From JBFFXF01 sp041569895 (GTDB lineage Bacteria; Planctomycetota; UBA8108; JACQVS01): a DNA stretch of 11,767 nucleotides. The first letter of the stretch is position 1; every line of letters begins with the position of its first letter. The notes beneath the pieces were generated by a model, which ran no database searches, was not told the DNA's origin, and saw nothing but the letters and a program-made list of their open reading frames with translations. This document shows positions 1 to 8,800 of the stretch, piece after piece. The stretch is from positions 1 to 11,767 of the forward strand of contig JBFFXF010000241.1 of NCBI GenBank assembly GCA_041569895.1. Reading direction: 5' to 3'. The position numbers and the translations under genes are program-made.

Positions 1-121
1 CAGATGTCCGGTCCGATCCCGGGGCGTGCATTATAGCCGTGACGTCCCGAGCGTGGGCAACAAAAAGGCGACATCGACCCGCGCCGGACGAGGGCCGAAA
101 AGAACGCGAGCTTCGGAAACC

Positions 122-151
122 TGGAATGGCGCCCGATCTCCCTGTAATAAT
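122..151 (+). promoter_or_regulatory. Candidate extended -10 promoter for the exported-protein cluster
   Basis: Positions 143-151 read TGTAATAAT, an extended -10 (TG, one base, then AATAAT, five of six matches to TATAAT). A weak -35-like TGGAAT lies at 122-127, 18 bases upstream. The stretch is AT-rich against a very GC-rich background and sits about 50 bases before the preferred start of the first gene. It would drive 200-1651 and, by read-through, the two genes after it. The -35 match is poor, so this rests mainly on the -10. The rest of 1-199 shows no convincing gene. Confidence 0.4.
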
Positions 152-199
152 ACGTTCGCGGACGGAGGTGCCATGCCCCGACCGGGAAGCGGAGGAGAC

Positions 200-1651
200 A
201 TGTCGCAGCGCGTGCGAGTGCGGAGACGCGGGGCGTTCGAGCCGGCACGGGCCCGCGCCGGGGGAACGTCCGCCGGTGGAGCGGGAGCGCCCGCTCTCGC
301 CGTGCTGTGCGCGGCGCTCGTCGGCGCCGGGGCCGCTCTCGCCGGGCCGCAGACCGAGCCGGCGAGACCTCCGCAGGTTTCGCCGACGCCGACTCCCACC
401 GCGACGACGGCGCCACCGACGGCCGCGACGCTGTGGACGGTGAGCGGCACGCGTGCCGGCGACCCCGCGACCGTTGCCTTTGCCCCGGCGACCGGCGGTC
501 TCTCGCTCGCCGGCACGGTGACGCCGCTCGCGGAGGTCGTGCTCATCAGGTTTCCGGAGCACCGCATCGTCACGCAACCCGTCCGGCTGCTCCTGCGCGG
601 CGGTGAGGAGCTGGCGGTCACGCTCCGTGACGGCGACGAGGACCGCGTCGTCTTCGAGTCGCTCGTGTTGGCGCGTTCGGGAGCGGACACCACGACGCTC
701 TCGGTGCCGATCGATTCCGTCCTCGCGATCGCGTTTCCGGACCAGTTCCCGTCCGCGGGAAGATTCAGGCAGTTTCGCAACGAGCTCCCGGGAGGCCGGC
801 GCAGCTCGCAGATTCCGGCGCAGCCGGTCGCGCCGGCGGGGAAAGACGACAACGACGTCGTCCTGACCCTCGAGGGGTCGCGACTGACCGGCCTGCTGGA
901 GCGCGTGCTCGCGAGGGCGATCGACTTCGAGGCCGACACGCTCGGCCGCGTGACGCTCGATCACGACAAGATCCGCGCGGTGACGATCTCGGCGCTCGAG
1001 GAGGACGAGACCGACCTGGCGCCAGCGATCGGTCCCCAGGTCGGCGTGACGTTCCAGGACGGCAGCTACCTGGTCGGAGCGCTGCTCACGCTGGGGGCGG
1101 ACGGTCTGACGATGCGATCGCGATCGCTCGGCGAGGTGCGAGCGCAACTCGACCACGTTCGCTTCGTCGAGGTCCGCGGCGGGCGCAGTGTGTTTCTCTC
1201 GGACCTCGAGCCGGAGGCGGTCGAGCTCGCGGAGACCCTGTTCTCGCCTCATCCCGTGCAACGCGACGCCAACGTCCTCGGCGGCCCCCTGAAGATTCGC
1301 GGAGAGCTCTTCCGCAAGGGGCTGGGGATGCACGCGCCGACGCGGCTGCGCTACCGGCTCGGCGGCGAGTACGAGCGCTTCCAGGCGATCATCGGAATGG
1401 ACGACGAGGCGCGACCGACGTCGGTCGAGGCCGAGACCTACGGGGGAGGCACGGCGCTCTTCCGGGTCCTGCTCGACGGCGTCGTCGCTCTCGAGAAGGA
1501 GCTCTCCTACCGCGACCCGCCGCTTCCCATCGACATCCCCGTCGCCGGCAAGACGACGCTGACCATCGAGGTCGACGCCGGTACGGGGTTCATCATCCTG
1601 GACCGCGCCGACTGGGCGGACGCCAGGCTGGTGCGCGGCTCCTCGAGCTGA
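200..1651 (+). CDS. Exported NPCBM-domain protein with internal beta-type repeats
   Basis: Predicted secreted or periplasmic carbohydrate-binding protein of 483 aa with no visible catalytic domain. Residues 1-48 form a signal peptide: an Arg-rich n-region, a hydrophobic core at about 31-46 and an AALA cleavage site. A Pro/Thr-rich linker (about 53-75) follows. Residues 131-325 hold about three related units of about 45 aa (near 131, 220 and 281) with a hydrophobic strand, a Gly turn, a Leu-Gly step and an Ile/Val-rich end. Residues 347-479 match an NPCBM domain (PF08305), including the KGLGMHAP motif and a final strand with D-A-R-L-V. The ATG at 200 is chosen because GGAGGAG ends two bases before it and the signal peptide starts cleanly. 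An in-frame ATG at 173, after GGAGGT, would add nine residues. The next gene begins 79 bases downstream, suggesting one transcript. NPCBM is confident; the ligand is unknown. Confidence 0.85.
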   Translation: MSQRVRVRRRGAFEPARARAGGTSAGGAGAPALAVLCAALVGAGAALAGPQTEPARPPQVSPTPTPTATTAPPTAATLWTVSGTRAGDPATVAFAPATGGLSLAGTVTPLAEVVLIRFPEHRIVTQPVRLLLRGGEELAVTLRDGDEDRVVFESLVLARSGADTTTLSVPIDSVLAIAFPDQFPSAGRFRQFRNELPGGRRSSQIPAQPVAPAGKDDNDVVLTLEGSRLTGLLERVLARAIDFEADTLGRVTLDHDKIRAVTISALEEDETDLAPAIGPQVGVTFQDGSYLVGALLTLGADGLTMRSRSLGEVRAQLDHVRFVEVRGGRSVFLSDLEPEAVELAETLFSPHPVQRDANVLGGPLKIRGELFRKGLGMHAPTRLRYRLGGEYERFQAIIGMDDEARPTSVEAETYGGGTALFRVLLDGVVALEKELSYRDPPLPIDIPVAGKTTLTIEVDAGTGFIILDRADWADARLVRGSSS

Positions 1652-1730
1652 GCGCGACCCGGGAGCGCCGGGCTGTACAGACCAGGGCCTCCGCGGGCCC
1701 GCAACTCGGCGAACGACCGAAGGCCCCGAC
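1652..1730 (+). other. Short intergenic leader with two GC-rich stems
   Basis: This 79-base gap holds two short perfect inverted repeats: CCCGG at 1658-1662 with CCGGG at 1668-1672 (5-base loop), and GGGCC at 1685-1689 with GGCCC at 1696-1700 (6-base loop). Neither is followed by a T-run, so an efficient intrinsic terminator is unlikely. They may only reflect the high GC content, or may attenuate or stabilise the message. A weak AAGG at 1720-1723 lies seven bases before the next ATG. Confidence 0.3.
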
Positions 1731-4700
1731 ATGAGCGATCCTGCCCGGCGTCTCCGCACGGCGCCAAGCACTCCGGCCGCGCTGATTCTGTTGATCGCGC
1801 TGGCCGTGTCACCGACGGCGCTTCGCGCCACGGCCGACGAGGCGATCCGAACCGCGCTCCAGCGGGCGGAACAGGCGATCATGGATGGCGACACGTCGCG
1901 CGCCATCGATCTCTTCCGGGCCGCTCTCGAGCGCATCGAGGAGCGCGGATCGGCGGGCGCGTCGCTGGCGCCGGAGGCCGAGCTCGCCCTGCGACGCATC
2001 TACGATCTTGCCGGCGGCGTCGATCGATACCCCGACGTGCTTCCCGTGCTGCTTCGCTGGGCCGGCGCAGACGGCAGGGACGCGCCGGACGCGGGCGTCG
2101 CCGGTGTCCGGGAACTCGCGCGCCTGCAGGCCGGCGCCGTGACGCTGGCGACGAGCGGCGACCTCGAGCGCGCCCGCGAGGTGTGGGCGCCGCTCGGCTT
2201 CCTGCGACACTGGTGGATCATCGGTCCCTTCGACAACGAGAGGGGTGGCGGCTTCAAGACCGTCTACGGTCCGGAGCGAGACGCGCGCCCCGATCCGTCG
2301 GTGACGCACGACGGCAAGAACCGCGCGGTGTCGTGGCGTCAGTTGCCGGTGGAGCCGCTGACCGGCTGGGTCGACCTCGACGCGCTGATGCATCCCGACG
2401 ATCAGGCGCTCGCGTACGCGATGACGTTCGTCCTCAGCGAGCGCGACATGGAGTGCGCGGTGCACGTCGGCTCCGACGAGGGATACCGGCTGTGGGTCAA
2501 CGGCGCGCTCGTCGCCTCCCGCGATGTCCACCGGAGGATGCGGTTCGACCAGGACGTCGTCGGCATCCGCCTGCGCGCCGGCTGGAACTCCGTGCTCGTC
2601 AAGGTGGCCGAGGACGAGGGGCGCTGGGAGTTCCGGATGCGGTTCGCCGCGCCGAACGGCGGCGCGCTCGACGGCTGGCGCGAGGGCGCGCCGCCGGACG
2701 ATGCCGAGCTGCCGCGGACCGCCTCGGGAGGTGAATCGGAGGCAGCGCCGATCGAGGTCGCCGCCCGGACGTTCGACCTGCTCGCGAAGCGCATCGAGCG
2801 GGACGCGACGGATCACTGGAGCCACTACGTCCTCGGCGCCCTGCACGCCGAGCTCGGCGCGCACGACATCGGCGAGCACCCCGACCGCGACGCGCTCCGG
2901 ACTGCCGTCACGCTGCACGGCGATGGGGCGCCCTCGAGCTACCACTACGGACTCGGCCAGGCGAGCCGCCGCGAGCGCGGCGTCGCCGCCGACCGCGACG
3001 CGAATGCATGGCGCGTGGCTCTCGAGCGGGCCGCTGACGCCGAGCCGCCGTCGCTGCTCGCGATGACAGACCTGGCGCGATACTACATGACGACGTTTCG
3101 AAACCTCGGCCGCGCCGAGGAGCTCGTCGTGGCCGCGCGACGCGCCAACCCTCGCTTCGGCGAGGCCGCGGTGCTCCTCGGCCAGATCCGTTTCCGGCGC
3201 GGCGTGCCGTACGCGCTCGAGTCCGCGTACGACGAGGCGTTCGAGCTCGGACTGCGGCCGGCCGCGGTGATCCGGCACCGGGCCGATCGTCTTCGCTGGC
3301 GCGAGCCGGGAGACGCCGAGGCGTTCTTGCGCCGGCGCGTCGCGTTGAACCGGCTCGACGACGCGTCCCGCCACGCCCTGGTCGACCTGTTGCTCGAGAT
3401 TGGGCAAGCCGAGGACGCGCTCGAGTTGCTCGCCGAGGAGACACGGCTGCAGCCGTTCGACCTGTCGGCGCGACGGCGTGCGGTGACCGTCCTGCGCGGT
3501 CTCGGCCGGACCGAGGGCGCGCTCGCGGCGCAGCGCGAGCTCGTGTCCGTGGCTCCGGATGACCCGTCCGAGCGCCGGACCGAGGGGGATCTCCTCGAGC
3601 AGCTGGGCCGGCGCGATGAGGCGATGGCGGCGTGGAAGACGGCGCTCGCGTTGCAGCCGAACTTTCCGGAGCTCCGGCAGTACCTCGATGTCATCGCCAG
3701 CCGCAGGGATCTCTTCGTCGAGGAGTTCCGCCGCGACGTCAGCGATCTCGTCGAGGCCGTCCGCGAGACCGAGCCCGGGCGCGATGACGCCGCGCGATAT
3801 CTGCTCGACCTCACCGCCGTCGAGGTCAACCCGGACGGCACGGCGAAGGAGTTCCACCAGGAGGTCTTCCGCATCGACAGCGAACGCGGCAGGACGCTCT
3901 TTGACCGCTACGTGACCTACTACGCGGAGGGCGACGAGCGGCTCGAGTTCAAGAAAGCCCGCGTCGTCCACGGGGACGGCCGGGAGGAGGACGCTCGCCT
4001 CGGCGTGTTCGCCGGAGGGCCGTCCGACACCGGCAACTACCGCACGGCATCGATCGACCTGCCGCCGCTCGAGGTCGGCGACGTCGTCGAGGTCCAGTAC
4101 GTGCGCGAGGCGGTGCGGCAGAGCTTCTTCGGAGACTACTTCGGCCACCGCGAGCTGTTTCGCTCGAGCTACCCGATCGCGGAGAAGACGTTCGTGCTGC
4201 GCGTTCCCGCGGCGCGACAGTTCCACTTTCACCAGCGGCGCCTCGACGTCACGCCGCAGGTCGAGCGCGATGCGGCGCGCGGGACAGTGACGTACCGGTG
4301 GACGCTGCGCGACATCGACAAGGTGAAGCCGGAGCCCGGCATGCCGCCCGAGTACGAGCTGCTGCCGCTGCTCGAGGTGTCGACGTTCGAGCGCTGGCAC
4401 GACTTTTCGACCTGGTACGAAAACCTGATACGCAAGCAGTTCGAGTCGAGCCCCGAGATCCGACGCAAGGCGCTCGAGCTCACCTCGGGACGATCGACGG
4501 ACCTCGAGAAGATCACGGCGCTCTACGAGTTCGTCGTCCAGGAGATCCGGTACAACGCGTGGGAGTTCGGCGTGCACGGCTTCAAGCCGTACAACGCGCC
4601 GGCGATCTTCGCGAGGAAGTTCGGCGACTGCAAGGACAAGGCGACGCTCCTGACGACGATGCTCGCGGAGGTCGGCATCGACTCGTACCCGGTTCTCATC

Positions 4701-5576
4701 CGGGCGACGCAGAACCGCGGGGACGAGGACCTCTCGCTGCCGATGGTCAACCACTTCAACCACTGCATCACGTACGTACCGCCCGGCGCCGGGCACGACG
4801 GCATGTATCTCGACGGCACGGCGCAGTACAACGGCGTCACGGAGCTGCCCGGCTCCGATCGCGGCGCGCGCGTGCTCGTCGTGCGGCCCGACGGCGGATC
4901 GCTCGAGACCATCCCCTGGAACGATCCCGAGAGCATCGCGCTCGATGAGCGCATGGAGGTCACCATCAATCCCGACCGCAGCGCGTCGATCGAGACGCGC
5001 GTCGCCCTTCGCGGCGATTACGCGGCCGCCGTCCGCAGCTTCTTCGAGATCGAGGGCCAGCGGCGTCGCAACCTCGAGCGGCTCTTCGGTGGGCGTTACC
5101 CGGGCCTCGAGATCAACGACTTCACGTTCTCCGACCTCTCCGATCTCTCGGTGCCGGTGGAATTGCGCGTCTCGCTGCGCGCGCCGGACTTCCTGCAGAG
5201 CGCTGCGGAGGGGTTGTCGCTGCGGCCGGTCGACGACTTCTTCGAGTCGAACCGCAGGTTCCAGGGACTGGCGACGCTCGACGAGCGCGAGCTCGACGTG
5301 CTGATCGGCACGCCGAGGCGCTGCCGCCTCGAGGTCGTCTACCGCCTCCCGGGCGGCTACCGCGTCAAGTCGCTGCCCGCCGCGCAGTCGATCGAGGACC
5401 GCTTCGGCCGGCTCGCCGTCAGCTATCGCGACAGCGCCCAGGAGGTCGTGCTGACTCGCTTGCTCGAGACCACGTCACCGCGGGTGGACGTCGAGGATTA
5501 TCCGGAGTTCCGCGAGCTGACGTCGGCGCTGGAGCGGTTGCGACGGGAGAAGGTGATTGTGGACGGGGGTGGTTGA
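1731..5576 (+). CDS. Exported TPR / DUF3857 / transglutaminase-like protein, triad intact
   Basis: Predicted exported protein of 1281 aa. Residues 1-35 form a signal peptide (hydrophobic core about 15-27). A region at about 160-310 begins HWWIIGPF and has a WVNG turn at 255-258 and a following RLRAGWN strand; it resembles the beta-sandwich (PA14 or glycosidase jelly-roll-like) modules found at the N-terminus of such proteins. TPR-like helical repeats occupy about 325-680. A DUF3857-type domain (PF12969) spans about 686-888. The transglutaminase-like core (PF01841) spans about 900-1035, with Cys967 in GDCKDKA, His1011 in FNHC and Asp1028 in YLDGT. A beta-rich tail (about 1070-1281) resembles the DUF3858-like C-terminus of such proteins. 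Relatives are thiol enzymes of the transglutaminase/protease fold, so a cross-linking, amidase or protease activity is possible; the substrate is unknown. The ATG at 1731 fits the signal peptide, although its SD (AAGG) is weak. The neighbouring gene at 5819 has the same architecture. Confidence 0.9.
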   Translation: MSDPARRLRTAPSTPAALILLIALAVSPTALRATADEAIRTALQRAEQAIMDGDTSRAIDLFRAALERIEERGSAGASLAPEAELALRRIYDLAGGVDRYPDVLPVLLRWAGADGRDAPDAGVAGVRELARLQAGAVTLATSGDLERAREVWAPLGFLRHWWIIGPFDNERGGGFKTVYGPERDARPDPSVTHDGKNRAVSWRQLPVEPLTGWVDLDALMHPDDQALAYAMTFVLSERDMECAVHVGSDEGYRLWVNGALVASRDVHRRMRFDQDVVGIRLRAGWNSVLVKVAEDEGRWEFRMRFAAPNGGALDGWREGAPPDDAELPRTASGGESEAAPIEVAARTFDLLAKRIERDATDHWSHYVLGALHAELGAHDIGEHPDRDALRTAVTLHGDGAPSSYHYGLGQASRRERGVAADRDANAWRVALERAADAEPPSLLAMTDLARYYMTTFRNLGRAEELVVAARRANPRFGEAAVLLGQIRFRRGVPYALESAYDEAFELGLRPAAVIRHRADRLRWREPGDAEAFLRRRVALNRLDDASRHALVDLLLEIGQAEDALELLAEETRLQPFDLSARRRAVTVLRGLGRTEGALAAQRELVSVAPDDPSERRTEGDLLEQLGRRDEAMAAWKTALALQPNFPELRQYLDVIASRRDLFVEEFRRDVSDLVEAVRETEPGRDDAARYLLDLTAVEVNPDGTAKEFHQEVFRIDSERGRTLFDRYVTYYAEGDERLEFKKARVVHGDGREEDARLGVFAGGPSDTGNYRTASIDLPPLEVGDVVEVQYVREAVRQSFFGDYFGHRELFRSSYPIAEKTFVLRVPAARQFHFHQRRLDVTPQVERDAARGTVTYRWTLRDIDKVKPEPGMPPEYELLPLLEVSTFERWHDFSTWYENLIRKQFESSPEIRRKALELTSGRSTDLEKITALYEFVVQEIRYNAWEFGVHGFKPYNAPAIFARKFGDCKDKATLLTTMLAEVGIDSYPVLIRATQNRGDEDLSLPMVNHFNHCITYVPPGAGHDGMYLDGTAQYNGVTELPGSDRGARVLVVRPDGGSLETIPWNDPESIALDERMEVTINPDRSASIETRVALRGDYAAAVRSFFEIEGQRRRNLERLFGGRYPGLEINDFTFSDLSDLSVPVELRVSLRAPDFLQSAAEGLSLRPVDDFFESNRRFQGLATLDERELDVLIGTPRRCRLEVVYRLPGGYRVKSLPAAQSIEDRFGRLAVSYRDSAQEVVLTRLLETTSPRVDVEDYPEFRELTSALERLRREKVIVDGGG

Positions 5577-5588
5577 GCCTCCCCCGAA

Positions 5589-5610
5589 CTCGTCCTCGTC
5601 CTCGTCCTCG
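5589..5610 (+). repeat. Perfect hexanucleotide repeat, CTCGTC x 3.7
   Basis: Three perfect CTCGTC units plus a partial fourth start 13 bases after the stop codon at 5574-5576. This is the most regular part of the repeat-rich spacer between the two large genes. Read in the frame of the downstream gene it gives alternating Arg-Pro, which looks non-biological and supports treating it as non-coding. Confidence 0.85.
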
Positions 5611-5643
5611 AAGACATGCGACGACGGAGACTGACTTCGGGGC

Positions 5644-5685
5644 AGAGAGAGAGATCAGAGACAGAGATCAGAGGTCGGAGGTCAG
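5644..5685 (+). repeat. Purine-rich low-complexity block with an 11-bp direct repeat
   Basis: A GA-rich stretch in which AGAGATCAGAG occurs twice, at 5650-5660 and 5663-5673 (period 13), followed by the degenerate copies GGTCGGAG and GGTCAG. It belongs to the same repeat-laden spacer as the flanking hexamer arrays but has a different unit, suggesting several rounds of slippage-type expansion. Confidence 0.7.
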
Positions 5686-5687
5686 AT

Positions 5688-5798
5688 TCCGACACCGAGG
5701 TCCGAGTCCGACTCCGATGCCGATTCCGATTCCGAGGGACGATGCCGATTCCGACTCCGACTCCGATCCCGAATGCCGAGGCCGAACCAGATGCCGAT
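5688..5798 (+). repeat. Degenerate NCCGAN hexanucleotide array, about 18 units
   Basis: Roughly 18 six-base units of the form NCCGAN (TCCGAC, TCCGAT, TCCGAG, GCCGAT and others) run with an almost unbroken period of six from 5688 to 5798, with small interruptions near 5700, 5737-5742, 5774 and 5787-5792. Units differ at the first and last bases while the CCGA core is kept, which indicates an old, diverged tandem expansion. It lies entirely between the stop of the upstream gene and the preferred TTG start of the downstream gene. The array ends only six bases before that gene's Shine-Dalgarno sequence, so it could influence the structure of the leader. Confidence 0.8.
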
Positions 5799-5804
5799 TG
5801 CCAT

Positions 5805-5814
5805 GGGGAGGTGA
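5805..5814 (+). promoter_or_regulatory. Strong Shine-Dalgarno fixing a TTG start
   Basis: GGGGAGGTGA is close to an ideal anti-16S match. Its GGAGG core (5807-5811) is seven bases before TTG at 5819-5821. This is the best ribosome-binding site in the window, and it decides the start of the third exported gene in favour of 5819 over the far-upstream TTG at 5573. Confidence 0.75.
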
Positions 5815-5818
5815 GAAC

Positions 5819-8800
5819 TTGACTACTCTGTGGAGAACACGGGTGACGGTGAGTTCGGGCACGGGAACGGGAGCGGGGACGGGAACGGGGATTCGCTCGC
5901 TCTGCTTTGCGTCGGCCGCGATGCTGCTGCTCGCCGGCCTTGCCGTGGGCTCGCCGCGGCCCGCGGTCGACGCCTGGGAATCGGCGTTGCGCTCTCCGCT
6001 CGAGCGGGCGGGGCAGGTCGACGAGCTCGCGTTGGAGTGGATCGATCTGCTCGCCGGGCCGCTCGGTGACGACGGTCCGCCGGCGGAGCTCATCCTGCGT
6101 CGCCTCGACGATCTGCTCGACGGGGTGAGCTCGCTCGAGCCGTTCGTGGCGCGGCTCGTCGCGCTCGTGGACGGCGATTCCCTGTCGCCCCGCGATCGTG
6201 CCATCGCGCGGGACGTGCTGGCGGACGTCTACCGTCGACTCGGGCGGCACGAGGAGGCCGAGGCGCTCGATCCGGATCGGGGCTACGTCCTGCACTGGGC
6301 CGTGATCGGGCCCTTCGGGAGCGGCGCGCGCAGCGAGCTCGGCCGGCGGTTCGCGCCCGAGTCGCGGATCGATCTCGATCGTGAGCACGCGAGTCGGCGG
6401 CGCACGTTGCGCTGGCTCGACGTTCGGCGAAAGCGTCTGGCGCGTTCTCTCGGCGCGCAGTACGTGCTGGCGGCGCGCGAGGGCGTCTACTACGCTCTCG
6501 CCCAGGTGCGAAGTGACCGCGAGCGCGAGGCGGTTGCGCGCGTCGAGGGCAGCTCGCCGGTGTGGCTGTTCGTCAACGGCGCGCCGGTCGCGCGGGAGTC
6601 CGACGACGAGTTCCTCGCGCAGGAGCGCGGTTACGCCATCGGGCTCGCGGCGGGCTGGAACCGCCTGCTGGTCAAGTCGCGCGGCGAGCCGTTCGCCCTG
6701 CGACTCGTCGACCCGGACGGCCGTCCGCTCGGCGCCGACGTGCTGCAGCAGGAGGAGGGACTCGAGCTGCGCGAGCAGGCGGCGACCCGCGGCGGCCCGT
6801 TCGAGGCGTCGGAGTTTCCATGGGAGCGGACCCTCGAAGCCGCCAGCGCGCGTCGTCCGTCCGATGCCCGGCTGGCGCTGGCGCTCCTCTGGCGCGCGCT
6901 CGGCCGGCCCGACCTGGCGGTAAGCGAGCTCGAGCAGGCCATCGCGGCCGCGCCGGACGTCGCCGCGGCGCGCCATCATGCGGGGCTGGTCTACCGCGGC
7001 GCCTCCCACCTGCCCTCGGAGATGCGGCGTCGTCGCGCGCGATCGGAGTTCGAGCGGGCGCTCGAGCTCGACGATGGCTTCCTGCCGGCGCGGCTCGAGG
7101 TCGCCAGGTTCCTGCTGCAGGAGGAGCAGTTTCCGCAGGCGATCGAGACGATACGCCGCGTCATCGACGCCCACCCGCGCTCCGGGACGGCGCTCGGCCT
7201 GCTCCTCGAGGCGTACGATCAGCTCGACTGGGACAACGAGGCCGCCGAGACGGCGAGGGCCATGGCCGAGGTGGCGCCAGCGGCGGCCAGACCGCATATC
7301 TTCCTCGCGGACCTCGCCGAGGCGCGCGACAACCTCGCCGCGGCGGTGGCGCACCTCGAGGCGGCGCGGACGCGAGCCGCGCATCGGATCGACCTGCCGC
7401 GCAAGCTGGCCGACATCGAGGGGCGTCGCGGCCGCTTCGATGCCGCGCGAGCGCATCTCGACGCGTGGCTCGAGCTGCGCCCGGACAGCGGCACCGCGAC
7501 CTTCGCTCTCGCGCGCTTTCTGCTCGACCGCCGCGACTTCGACGATGCGATCGCCGTGCTCGAGGAGAGGGCCGAGAGGTTCCCGTACGATCTCCGCGGG
7601 CTGCGGGAGCTCGCGGCGGCCCACGTCGAGGCGGGACGGCTCGCCGAGGCCCTGGCTATCTACGAGCGCATCCTGTCGATCGAGCCCGGAGACGTCACCT
7701 CGCGCCGCGTCCTCGACTCGCTGCGGGATCGCGGCATCGATCGATTCTGGGAGCCATACGACGAGCAGCTCGAGGACTGGCTCGATGGCATCCCCGAGGC
7801 GCGCCGCTTTCCGAAGGCCGGCTCGCTCGCCGTGCTCGATATCGCGGTGCTCAAGGTGTACCCCGACGGCGCCAGGTCGGAGTACACGCACCAGGCGCTG
7901 CAGCTCCTGAACGAGGCCGAGAAGGACAACCTCGCGCGGGTGCGGACGCCCGGTGAGATCCGCCTGCTGCGGACCGTGACACCGGGCCGCGAGACGCTCG
8001 AGCCCGTGGCCGCGACCGGGCGCTCGAGCTTCGTCATGCCGGGCCTCGAGCCGGGAGCCATCGTCGAGTTCGCCTACCTGCGCGACAGCTCCGGCCCCGG
8101 CGGCCGCCCCCTCGACCACGGCTCGTTCTTCTTCCAGGACTTTCAGTTCCGCCAGCCGATGCTGCTCAGCCGATTCGTGGCCATCCTGCCGCGCGAGCTC
8201 TCCGTCGACACCGTCGAGAGCGCGCTGCGCCGCCAGGGCGACGATCGCTTCGCGCGCGTGACGCGGAACGAGACCGACCTCGGCGACGGCTGGCGCGCCA
8301 TCGTCTGGGAGGCGAGAGACGTTCCCCGTCTCGATCCCGAGCCGATGATGCCGCCGCGCGATGAGTATCTCGCCAACGTCTCTTTGAAGGAGAGGAGCGA
8401 CAGGAACGCCCTGCGGGAGGTGGCGAGCTCTCTCGCCGACCGCGTCCTCGGTCGCACCAGGCTGACGCCGGAGCTGCGCCGCTTCGCCAGGGAGACGACC
8501 GCGGGCGTCGATGACCCGATCGAGCGCGCCCGCGTGCTGTACAACGAGGTCAACCGGCGCGTGCGCTCGGAACGCGGGCCGATGGATGCCGTCGGCGTCT
8601 TCCTCGAGAACGCCGGCGACCGCGGCATCCTCTACAAGGCGCTCCTCGACGCGGTCGACGTGCCGTCGGCGTGGGCGTTCGCGAGCGAGCGCGCCGAGGT
8701 CGCGGGGCGGGTCGATCTCGACCATCCGAGTCCATCGGACTTCCGGGAGCGGCTCGTCGTCGTCGACCCGGACGGCCTGGACGAGACCTGGGTGTCACTG

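Noticed and set aside
31..939. 302-codon open frame on the minus strand
   Set aside because: Antisense to the NPCBM gene, low-complexity Ser/Arg/Pro-rich translation, no ribosome-binding site or domain.
1809..4796. 995-codon open frame on the minus strand
   Set aside because: It lies entirely antisense to the first transglutaminase-like gene, and its translation is rich in Arg, Glu and Val with no recognisable domain. Long antisense frames are expected in GC-rich genes with GC-biased third positions.
5573..5818. N-terminal extension of the second paralogue from TTG 5573, overlapping the previous stop codon
   Set aside because: An overlapping stop and start could mean translational coupling, but the added 82 residues are translated microsatellite (Arg-Pro, Asp-Ser and Pro-Ile runs) and would bury the signal peptide. 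TTG 5819 has a near-perfect Shine-Dalgarno and gives collinearity with the paralogue.
5589..5892. Repeat cluster as a CRISPR array or integration site
   Set aside because: Units are six bases in continuous tandem without spacers, and there are no cas genes, tRNA, integrase or target-site duplications. Simple repeat expansion explains it.
5498..8725. 1075-codon open frame on the minus strand
   Set aside because: Antisense to the second paralogue and the repeat spacer. Its composition is biased and it ends in Arg-Thr and Gly-Val stretches produced by the hexamer repeats. No family features.
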